The notes beneath the pieces are model-generated. The model was not told the origin of the DNA and ran no database searches. It was given only the letters and a program-made list of their open reading frames with translations. Shown piece after piece: positions 49,050 through 56,966 of a stretch of 64,000 nt of DNA (its first letter is position 1; every line of letters starts with the position of its first letter). The stretch is from Bacillota bacterium (GTDB lineage Bacteria; Bacillota; Clostridia; Christensenellales; UBA1242), in NCBI GenBank assembly GCA_009784555.1, contig WRBO01000006.1, forward strand, positions 1-64,000, read 5' to 3'. The position numbers and the translations under genes were made by a program.

Positions 49050-49934
49050 CTACGCACTCAACAGGGTTAACGTAACCGTCGCGGCCAACAACCCGACAAT
49101 CAAAACATAACTATACCACCGCAAACGCTCACGCATAACAATCGCGCTGTAAATTATCACAATCGGCATGTACGCATAAACAATCGCCATCAACACACCG
49201 ACATTCATCCCAACGGTCAACGTCACCCATAACGTCGACATCAACGCAATCAACGCCCCAATCGAGATATGAATACGGTCACGCAACACGGAAACAAACG
49301 TCGCCATCGTGCGGCGTTTATATAAACATCCAATAATCATAAAAACCATCAACAAAACGATAATGTACCGTATCCCGGTAAAGGTAATGGCGTTAACACC
49401 AAACCCCGAAATATGCCGAACCATCAAATTGGCCCCGACGGAAAATATCCCCCAACACAACAAAAAGGCCAATCCCCGCGTATAATCCTCCCGCCTCTCC
49501 CGTTGCTCATGTCGCCCCTGAAAATACGCCAACGCAACGCAAAAGCCAAAAATCGTTCCCACCAACACAATTTCCCAAACACCCAAATCGTCACCAAAGA
49601 TTGCCCACGACAACGCGGTCGCCGCAACAATCTTAATCAACGACAACGGCTGTGACAACGACAACCGCAAATTCCGCATCAACAAAACCCAAAAAGCCAA
49701 CGCAGCGATGTTGAACAACGCAAGCACCGAAACCCACCCAACGAATCCCCACGTCACATTTGCAAACTGGTCATCCATCCACGCAAAACTAATACCCCAT
49801 ATCGCAACCGTCACAACCAACGCCCAAAAAGACGTACCCAGCAACGACACAAACGGCCCTTTACTATTTTTCTTCCACAACACCGCTTCAACGGCCATCG
49901 CCAAAATCAACGGAACAATCAACAAAAAAAACAT
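49050..49934 (-). CDS. EamA/DMT-type membrane transporter
   Basis: ~10 TM segments, two-fold repeat-like organisation. Confidence 0.65.
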   Translation of the reverse strand: MFFLLIVPLILAMAVEAVLWKKNSKGPFVSLLGTSFWALVVTVAIWGISFAWMDDQFANVTWGFVGWVSVLALFNIAALAFWVLLMRNLRLSLSQPLSLIKIVAATALSWAIFGDDLGVWEIVLVGTIFGFCVALAYFQGRHEQRERREDYTRGLAFLLCWGIFSVGANLMVRHISGFGVNAITFTGIRYIIVLLMVFMIIGCLYKRRTMATFVSVLRDRIHISIGALIALMSTLWVTLTVGMNVGVLMAIVYAYMPIVIIYSAIVMRERLRWYSYVLIVGLLAATVTLTLLSA

Positions 49935-50024
49935 AAAAAATTATATCACAAAAAATGTCAGCAACCCCCTACACAAATAAAATCCCCATGCTACCATAGA
50001 GGTACAAGGGGAGGATATTATAAT

Positions 50025-50466
50025 GGTCGGGATACATACACACACGGGCCGACGAGGGAACAACAACTTTTCGCATGTTACAGTAATGTGGGAGGGACAA
50101 AACATATGGAGCAAATAATTTTCGCAGGGCCGAGGACCAGAAAAAGTGGCCTGTCCCCAAAGGTATTTTTACCGTATGTCCTTGACGGCCCTTTTTCCTC
50201 CACAGGCCAAGAAAATTCATTTGTCCACTATGTTTTGTCCCTGCGTTCGGAATACCGAAAACCCCCCCCAACAAAAAAACAAAAAGTAAAACCCCCCCCA
50301 GGCCTTCGGCTTCGGGCCAAACTGCTGGGACGGAACGGGCGGCGGCCACGTCGACGCTGGCGAACTGGGCATGATGGCCGTCATACATGCAACTACGAGA
50401 GGAGGGCAGCATAGACGTATAAAAAATGCGTGCCTAGCACGCGTTACACGCGTACCGCATTTTTTG
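50025..50466 (+). ncRNA. Candidate structured non-coding RNA of unknown class
   Basis: TATAAT at 50019-50024; rod-like helix 50094-50241; further GC hairpins; hairpin with AAAAAATGCG/CGCATTTTTT arms at 50421-50465. Confidence 0.45.
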
Positions 50467-50536
50467 GACATTAAGGTATCCAAAAAATCACACGGAAATA
50501 TCTGCGATATTTCCTCGGTCTTAAAAAACAGACAAG

Positions 50537-51880
50537 CTACTTCTTCCCCAACTTCATCTTCTTAACAAACTCATCCAAAATCATGTCCAAATCGGGCTTG
50601 CCAATCTCCTGCAAATCATACCCAATCTTCACACACGGCTTGTTAATCTTCATCAATCGTTGCAAGTCAATCGGCGTGGCAATCGCAACAACATCACAAT
50701 CAACCTTGTTAATCGTCGCCGCCAAATCCTTCATCTGTTGCGCCCCATATCCCATCGCTGGCAAGATATTCCCAATCCCTGGATACGTGTCAAAGGTCTC
50801 CTTCAACTTCCCAACCAAAAACGGACGCGGGTCAACCAACTCGGCCGCCCCAAAACGCTTTGCCGCAACAACACCCGCTCCAATTTTCATCTCACCGTGC
50901 GTCAACGTCGGGCCATCCTCAATAACTAACACCTTCTTGCCCTTAATCAATTCTGGCTTATCAACGGACAGGGTAGACGCCGCATCAATCACAACCGCAT
51001 TCGGATTGACCTTGGCAATGTTATTACGTACCGCTTGAATGTTATCGAAATCGGCACTATCCATCTTGTTAATCACAACGGCATCGGCCACACGCAATGT
51101 AACCTCACCGGGATAATAACTCAATTCATGACCTGGCCTGTGCGGGTCAACAACGGTAACCATCAAATCGGGGGTATAAAACGAAAAGTCATTATTGCCC
51201 CCATCCCAAAGAACAATATCACAACCATCTGGGTCACTCTCGGCGGCACGCAAAATCGCCTCATAATCCACCCCCGCATAAATCACATTCCCGCGCACAA
51301 CATGCGGCTCATACTCCTCCATCTCTTCAATGGTACAATCATGCTTCTTCAAATCCGCAATCGTCGCAAATCGCTGTACCTTCTGCGCCTCCAAATCGCC
51401 ATAAGGCATCGGGTGACGCACGGCAACAACCTTCAACCCCTTCTGCATCAACTTCTCAATAATCGCACGACTGGTCTGACTCTTCCCGCATCCCGTTCTA
51501 ATCGCACCGACCGCAATCACTGGCTTTGTACTTTTAATGGATGTCGCACCATGACCCAACAGCATAAAGTCCGCTCCCGCCGCATTGACCTTCGCACCCA
51601 TTCCCATCACGTATTGATACGTAACGTCACTATACGAAAAGACACATATGTCAACCTTGTACTTCTTGATTAATGTCTCCAACTCCGACTCGGCATAAAT
51701 CGGAATACCATTTGGATACTGGGCTCCCGCCAATGACGCTGGATACTTACGCCCATCAATATCTGGAATCTGCGCGGCGGTAAACGCCACAACCTCAAAC
51801 AACTCATTGTTGCGGTAATACGTATTAAAATTATGAAAATCCCTTCCCGCCGCTCCGATGATAATTACCTTCTTCTTCAT
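50537..51880 (-). CDS. Cyclic 2,3-diphosphoglycerate synthetase-like P-loop protein
   Basis: 'IIIGAAGRDFHNFNTYYRNN', 'VGAIRTGCGKSQTSRAI', 'LWDGGNNDFSFYTPDLMVTVVDPHRPGHE'. Confidence 0.85.
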   Translation of the reverse strand: MKKKVIIIGAAGRDFHNFNTYYRNNELFEVVAFTAAQIPDIDGRKYPASLAGAQYPNGIPIYAESELETLIKKYKVDICVFSYSDVTYQYVMGMGAKVNAAGADFMLLGHGATSIKSTKPVIAVGAIRTGCGKSQTSRAIIEKLMQKGLKVVAVRHPMPYGDLEAQKVQRFATIADLKKHDCTIEEMEEYEPHVVRGNVIYAGVDYEAILRAAESDPDGCDIVLWDGGNNDFSFYTPDLMVTVVDPHRPGHELSYYPGEVTLRVADAVVINKMDSADFDNIQAVRNNIAKVNPNAVVIDAASTLSVDKPELIKGKKVLVIEDGPTLTHGEMKIGAGVVAAKRFGAAELVDPRPFLVGKLKETFDTYPGIGNILPAMGYGAQQMKDLAATINKVDCDVVAIATPIDLQRLMKINKPCVKIGYDLQEIGKPDLDMILDEFVKKMKLGKK

Positions 51881-51908
51881 TTTTGTTTCTCCTTTTTAAT
51901 TTTTTATT

Positions 51909-52631
51909 TCAATCCAATATTTTGGACAAAAATTCCTTCAACCTATCACACTGTGGATTATTGAATATCTGGTCTGGCGTTCCTGACTCGGCGATTTTCC
52001 CCTCATCAACATAGATAATCTTGCTCGCAATATTTTTCGCAAACTTCATCTCGTGCGTAACAATCACCATGGTCATCCCCGATTGGGCCAACTCGCGGAT
52101 AACATCCAAAACCTCTTTAACCATTTCGGGGTCTAATGCCGATGTCGGTTCATCAAACAACATTATCTTTGGGTCGGTCATCAAGGCACGGACAATCGCC
52201 ACACGTTGCTTTTGTCCGCCGCTCAAACTGCTTGGACTCGCTTTAACTTTGTCGCCCAACCCAAAGCGACAGAGCAGGGCAATCGCCTTCTCCTCAATCG
52301 CCGCCTTTGGTATTCTGCGGTTGTTCAATCGCTTTGCAATGGTTACGTTCTTCAACACATTCATATTGGGGAACAGGTTGAAATTCTGAAACACAAACCC
52401 AATCTGCTGGCGCTTCTTGTTGATGTTGCCAATACCCAACGCCTCACCATCGAATATTACTTCACCGCTCGTGGGAATTTCCAAATGGTTCATGGCACGC
52501 AACAACGTCGACTTACCCGAACCGCTCGCCCCGATGATTGCTATAACTTCGCCGGCATTAACATCCAGGCTAACGGAATTCAAAACGGTCACTCCGCCAA
52601 ACACTTTTGTCAGATTCTTAATTTGGAACAA
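51909..52631 (-). CDS. Polar amino acid ABC transporter ATPase (TTG start)
   Basis: 'GASGSGKSTLLRAMNHLE', 'LSGGQKQRVAIVRAL', 'MLFDEPTSALDPE'; SD AAAGGAGG before TTG 52631. Confidence 0.93.
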   Translation of the reverse strand: MFQIKNLTKVFGGVTVLNSVSLDVNAGEVIAIIGASGSGKSTLLRAMNHLEIPTSGEVIFDGEALGIGNINKKRQQIGFVFQNFNLFPNMNVLKNVTIAKRLNNRRIPKAAIEEKAIALLCRFGLGDKVKASPSSLSGGQKQRVAIVRALMTDPKIMLFDEPTSALDPEMVKEVLDVIRELAQSGMTMVIVTHEMKFAKNIASKIIYVDEGKIAESGTPDQIFNNPQCDRLKEFLSKILD

Positions 52632-53307
52632 TTTTGAAAACCCTCCTTTCAATAACCTTAATGGCAACCGTCAACAAATAGACAACAGTCAAATAAATAA
52701 ACGCCAACAACATGTACGGAACAATCACATCAAACGTACGTGCGACAATTAATTGCATCCCGCGCGTAATATCAATCACGGTTATAAACCCAACAACCGA
52801 CGTTGCCTTTATCAATGAAATCATCTCATTGCCTAACGCTGGCACCGCATTCTTATATGCTTGCGGTAACACAACCTTACGCATGGTGGTAACGTTTGAT
52901 AATCCCAATGCACGCCCCGCCTCAAACTGTCCCTTGTCAATACCTTGAATTGCACCGCGTAATATCTCTGCTGAATGGGCACCGCTGTTCAAACCGAATA
53001 CGATAACCGCGACCGTCAACGCTGGAATTCCTGCGGGGCCCAAAAATACAAAGAACAATAACAACAGCTGCACAACAATAGGCGTACCGCGCAAAACCAA
53101 AATATAAACCCAAGCCAACGACTTTGCCACTTTCGACACAATACCGTTGTTTGGATTGGTCTTGATTACCGCAATAACCGTCCCCAAAACCAATCCAATG
53201 GCAAACCCGGCAAAGGCAATGATAAAGGTATTCTGCAACGCATTCCACAAAAACTCCGTGTTGTCGACCAACGTAACCCACGCACGGGACCAAAAATTCT
53301 CCCACAT
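52618..53307 (-). CDS. Polar amino acid ABC transporter permease
   Basis: 'VLRGTPIVVQLLLLFFVF', 'SGAHSAEILRGAIQGIDKGQFEAGRALGLS'. Confidence 0.93.
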   Translation of the reverse strand: MWENFWSRAWVTLVDNTEFLWNALQNTFIIAFAGFAIGLVLGTVIAVIKTNPNNGIVSKVAKSLAWVYILVLRGTPIVVQLLLLFFVFLGPAGIPALTVAVIVFGLNSGAHSAEILRGAIQGIDKGQFEAGRALGLSNVTTMRKVVLPQAYKNAVPALGNEMISLIKATSVVGFITVIDITRGMQLIVARTFDVIVPYMLLAFIYLTVVYLLTVAIKVIERRVFKIVPN

Positions 53308-53318
53308 ACTTCTAACTC

Positions 53319-54134
53319 CTACAAACTTATCCCGTGATTTGCAAAGATATCTGCTAATTCACCATTCAACATCATCGTCGACAAAACACGATTAACCTGC
53401 CACAACAACTCTGTGTTTCCTTGGCGCACCGCCGCACCATATTGTTCATCGGTCAGGGCAACGTTAACAACCTGCAAATTCGGATTGTTCGCAACCAACC
53501 CATGTGACGCAACTGCACCCTGGATGGAATAATCAATAATGCCATTCTGTATCGCCGTCATCATCGTGATGTTGTCCGTAAAGACCTGTACATTTGATGC
53601 CCCCGTCAATGCAATTGCATGGTCGTATCCCGTTTGACCTGCCACCGCACCAATACGCTGTCCCGCCATAGCCGCACGAATCTGGTCTGCGTTCATCCCG
53701 TCCAAACGATTATTGTTCACATGTGTAATCAACACCTGTCCGCTGTTAAAATATGGAATTGTAAAATCCGCACCCGCACGACGCGCCTCGGTAATTGTCA
53801 TCCCGCTCAACACTATGTCCGATTGACCGGTATGCAGCGACAGCAACACACCTGCAAAGTCCATATTCTGAACAACTAACTCCAGCCCCAATGCATCCGC
53901 AATGGCGGCGGCGATGTCAATGTCGATTCCAACATACTCACCCGCATCGTTTATGCTCTGAAAAGGCGGAAAGTCGGCACTCGTCGCCAAAATCAATTGC
54001 CCCGCATTAACCAATCCCCATGGATTATCATCGTCATCACTGCTACTCCCGCCGCAACCAACCAAAAACAGGGGAGTAACCAACATAATCATCACGGCAC
54101 ACACCCCAAACATAATTTTCTTAAAATTTTTCAT
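53319..54134 (-). CDS. Polar amino acid ABC transporter substrate-binding lipoprotein (family 3)
   Basis: Lipobox 'LVGCG'; 'LILATSADFPPFQSIND', 'GIDIDIAAAIADALG', 'GMTITEARRAGADFTIPYF'. Confidence 0.92.
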   Translation of the reverse strand: MKNFKKIMFGVCAVMIMLVTPLFLVGCGGSSSDDDDNPWGLVNAGQLILATSADFPPFQSINDAGEYVGIDIDIAAAIADALGLELVVQNMDFAGVLLSLHTGQSDIVLSGMTITEARRAGADFTIPYFNSGQVLITHVNNNRLDGMNADQIRAAMAGQRIGAVAGQTGYDHAIALTGASNVQVFTDNITMMTAIQNGIIDYSIQGAVASHGLVANNPNLQVVNVALTDEQYGAAVRQGNTELLWQVNRVLSTMMLNGELADIFANHGISL

Positions 54135-54194
54135 TTTTTAATTCTCCTAAATTTTTATGATAGAGATGAAAACACCACATCGAATTTGATGCAT

Positions 54195-54228
54195 TAAAAA
54201 AGGGGCCAAACGCAATCGCGGCCCCTTT
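54195..54228 (-). terminator. Attenuator terminator upstream of the amino acid transporter operon
   Basis: Minus strand AAAGGGGCC-gcgattgcgttt-GGCCCCTTT followed by TTT. Confidence 0.8.
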
Positions 54229-54273
54229 GATTTGTTCTTAATTAAAATAAAGACAAAGCAAAACTGCTAACGA

Positions 54274-54333
54274 TTACGTTCGCCGCTTGCTTGCCCGCCG
54301 TGCATTCAATTTAATCCCGACTTGTGTTTTCAT
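54274..54333 (-). CDS. Arginine-rich leader peptide MKTQVGIKLNARRASKRRT
   Basis: Minus-strand ATG 54333 to TAA 54274, TTGACA-17-TATATT 9 nt upstream, attenuator downstream. Confidence 0.65.
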   Translation of the reverse strand: MKTQVGIKLNARRASKRRT

Positions 54334-54342
54334 CTCTTCAAT

Positions 54343-54371
54343 AATATATGTGTACAAAAACGGTTTGTCAA
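54343..54371 (-). promoter_or_regulatory. Promoter of the Arg-rich leader / transporter operon
   Basis: Minus strand TTGACA-17 nt-TATATT. Confidence 0.75.
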
Positions 54372-54386
54372 TAGGTTTTCTTTATC

Positions 54387-54415
54387 TTGACAATGGAACA
54401 TAAAAAAGCTACTAT
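54387..54415 (+). promoter_or_regulatory. Promoter of tRNA-Leu
   Basis: TTGACA-17 nt-TACTAT. Confidence 0.8.
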
Positions 54416-54429
54416 TAATGGTCAGGTGC

Positions 54430-54516
54430 GCGGCCGTGGCGGAATTGGCAGACGCGCAGGACTAAGGATCCTGTTCTTTCACCGGAGTGATGGTTCAAGT
54501 CCATTCGGCCGCACCA
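54430..54516 (+). tRNA. tRNA-Leu (anticodon AAG), CCA encoded
   Basis: Class II tRNA: GCGGCCG...CGGCCGC-A-CCA; anticodon arm CAGGA-CTAAGGA-TCCTG; GGTTCAAGTCC T-arm. Confidence 0.92.
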
Positions 54517-54517
54517 A

Positions 54518-54552
54518 AAAAGAGTCGAACTGCATGGTTCGACTCTTTCTTA
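54518..54552 (+). terminator. Terminator after tRNA-Leu
   Basis: AAAGAGTCGAAC-tgcatg-GTTCGACTCTTT. Confidence 0.85.
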
Positions 54553-54567
54553 ATTTAGTGCGATATG

Positions 54568-55164
54568 TTACTTGCCACAGTTACCCGAACAAACCATTTT
54601 CTTGACACCAAACACCAATGGCACAACGGCAAAAGTAATCGTGTAAATTATCGTCTGTGCAATCTGTGTCATGTGCGCGGCACGTGCGGCATTATACGCA
54701 ACTCGGCGCAACTCAACTGGAACTGGTATGCCCGTCGCACGGTATGCGGCACCTGCGGCATCGGCGGTTGCAGACAGGTGTGAAAGGAAATCGCCGCCCA
54801 TAACAATCCCAGCAACAAACAACACCAAGGCGGCCACAGACCCCACGGTCAATGTGATGCCCGAAATCTTCTTGCTCTGTCCCAAAATACGCATGCACAG
54901 GTACCCAACGATGAACAGGCACGAAATGAAAATAGCCAAATAAATGAACGCCCCTGCATTCGCTTGGCTCAATGCCGCATCATAATTCGCGCCTCCTGTC
55001 GCACCAACTCCCGCGCGCATGACTTCGGGCAAATCCCGCAATGCTCCCGCCGTCTGAAACGCACCAACAGACGCCAACAACGCAAACACCCCAACCGCCA
55101 GCAACAGGCACCCCGCCGTCAACTTCATCCAACTTTTCTTCAAAAACTCCATTACTTCCTCCAT
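54568..55164 (-). CDS. Hypothetical membrane protein
   Basis: Four hydrophobic segments; SD-like sequence near start. Confidence 0.6.
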   Translation of the reverse strand: MEEVMEFLKKSWMKLTAGCLLLAVGVFALLASVGAFQTAGALRDLPEVMRAGVGATGGANYDAALSQANAGAFIYLAIFISCLFIVGYLCMRILGQSKKISGITLTVGSVAALVLFVAGIVMGGDFLSHLSATADAAGAAYRATGIPVPVELRRVAYNAARAAHMTQIAQTIIYTITFAVVPLVFGVKKMVCSGNCGK

Positions 55165-55297
55165 AAATTAATTTGCAAATTATCTTTGCCTGCTAAAAGT
55201 GTATGCCGTGAAAAACATCCTCGGTGTTCACTCTCTAATGATTTTCGGTAACATTTTAATGACGATGACGTTCTCTGCTTTATGATATAATGTTGGT

Positions 55298-55627
55298 ATG
55301 AAAGTAAAAGTAACAAAAGAACATTCGGACGAATGGGAAATAACACAATTCCCAACATTTGCAAAGGGAAGTACCGTAAAAATGGAAAAGGCCGAGGACA
55401 AAGAGTTCCCGGGATGGCATGCGGCGGTAATTGATGGCCACGAAACATTTGTCCCCAAAATTTTTGTACATTGCGGCAAATTGCGACGCGATTACAACCC
55501 AACCGAAATATCGGCTAATGTCGGCGATATATTAACCGTCATCGAAACGGTCGGTGGATGGTTACACGTCGAAACCGCAAACGGAACAATAGGCTGGATT
55601 CCCACCGCACGCGTTTCCGAAATTTGA
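55298..55627 (+). CDS. SH3-like domain protein
   Basis: 'ANVGDILTVIETVGGWLHVETANGTIGWIPTARV'; TGATATAAT 6 nt before ATG. Confidence 0.65.
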   Translation: MKVKVTKEHSDEWEITQFPTFAKGSTVKMEKAEDKEFPGWHAAVIDGHETFVPKIFVHCGKLRRDYNPTEISANVGDILTVIETVGGWLHVETANGTIGWIPTARVSEI

Positions 55628-55643
55628 TGCTATCATGTTAAAT

Positions 55644-56102
55644 ATGAAACCACAAAAACCCAAACAACCACTACTCGTCAGTGCCTGTCTCCTCGGCCAA
55701 CCCGTCCGCTATGACGGAAAATCAAAACATTACCCAGACATTGAAAAACTACGCGCCAAATATGACTTGATTCCAATTTGCCCTGAATTATTTGCGGGCT
55801 TGGGCACGCCGCGCCCCGCACACGAAATCCGCGACGGACGGGCCATAGATATAAATGGAAAAGACATAACGATGGATTCATTGCGCGGGGCAGAAGCCGT
55901 TTTGAAAATCGCCGACACCCGCGGGGCAAAATTGGCAATTATGAAAGGCCACAGTCCCTCCTGCGGCACGGGACAAATTTACGACGGAACATTCACGGGT
56001 AAATTGACCAATGGAAACGGCATAGCAGCTCAACTTCTAATAGATATGGGCATCACGGTCATATCGGAAGACGATATCGATAGTCTTTTGGCGGAAATAT
56101 AG
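55644..56102 (+). CDS. DUF523 family protein
   Basis: 'LLVSACLLGQPVRYDGKSK', 'CPELFAGLGTPRPAHEIRDG', 'KGHSPSCGTGQIYDGTFTGKLTNGNG'. Confidence 0.92.
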   Translation: MKPQKPKQPLLVSACLLGQPVRYDGKSKHYPDIEKLRAKYDLIPICPELFAGLGTPRPAHEIRDGRAIDINGKDITMDSLRGAEAVLKIADTRGAKLAIMKGHSPSCGTGQIYDGTFTGKLTNGNGIAAQLLIDMGITVISEDDIDSLLAEI

Positions 56103-56115
56103 ATATACTTACTAC

Positions 56116-56922
56116 ATGGATATGCCAACATTTATTACGGATGCAAAACGTGCGCCCACCGACCCTAATTTGGTCACGGGTACTGGAAATGGTTTGGTCG
56201 GCACCGAAAACACGGGAACGCCAATAAAAATTGTAACTATACGAATCGCACATTCAAAACGCGAATTTCAAATTCCCCTAATACCCGATGCGGGCGACAT
56301 GAACGGGCGGCTCTTCACCGCGCTGTCAAACTCGGACGACCAACCGGTACGGGTGGACATCAATGCGATACGGGCTTCCGACCTACTCGCAACCCTGGGC
56401 TATGTTCCCGTGGGGGATGTGGAAATCACAAACATAGAAGACAGCCACGCATCGGGCCAAATAAATCCAAACAACCGACGCGACCTCGACCAAATGCGCG
56501 GGGACTCGGACACGGAATTCGTAAGGGGAGAGGTCTCGGTTCTCGCATCCATCGGCATCCCATACGACCGCGCATACCGCGTGGCACGTGCGGTTTCGCC
56601 ATTGGGAAAATGCCTAATGACTCTAATGGGTGTCGGGCGGCAAAATGAACGCGAGGGCCAAACAACCAGTCAAGGCGAAGAAAGATATACAAAGGCCCAA
56701 GACAACAGGGACGAGGTTCGCGCCCTGGTCGGCGGCCGCCCTGAATTTAATTGGCTGATGACCGAACTGGACGAAATTGAAAAAAGAGACAAAGAAGCAA
56801 ACAAGAGCTACGGCGACAGACTATGCGCGGAAATGGGCGTTGGGGCGGGCACACTCGCATCCATCCGCACGGCAAATATCGATTACGCAAAAGGCATTAA
56901 TGGATTAGACAAAATCGCATAA
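56116..56922 (+). CDS. Hypothetical protein
   Basis: Long ORF; TATACT 6 nt before ATG; no family recognised. Confidence 0.6.
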   Translation: MDMPTFITDAKRAPTDPNLVTGTGNGLVGTENTGTPIKIVTIRIAHSKREFQIPLIPDAGDMNGRLFTALSNSDDQPVRVDINAIRASDLLATLGYVPVGDVEITNIEDSHASGQINPNNRRDLDQMRGDSDTEFVRGEVSVLASIGIPYDRAYRVARAVSPLGKCLMTLMGVGRQNEREGQTTSQGEERYTKAQDNRDEVRALVGGRPEFNWLMTELDEIEKRDKEANKSYGDRLCAEMGVGAGTLASIRTANIDYAKGINGLDKIA

Positions 56923-56966
56923 TTCCGTTATGTTAAGGATAGTAGAAGCTGACTGGGGGTGGCCTG

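Noticed and set aside
50025-50466. RNase P RNA, tmRNA or SRP RNA
   Set aside because: No GAGGAAAGTCC/ACAGNAA P4 motifs, no tRNA-like end or tag ORF, no GGAAG tetraloop-type SRP apical motif found on either strand.
50088-50483. Track ORFs 50088-50414 (+) and 50217-50483 (-)
   Set aside because: Composition dominated by homopolymer tracts and hairpins; no SD or family resemblance.
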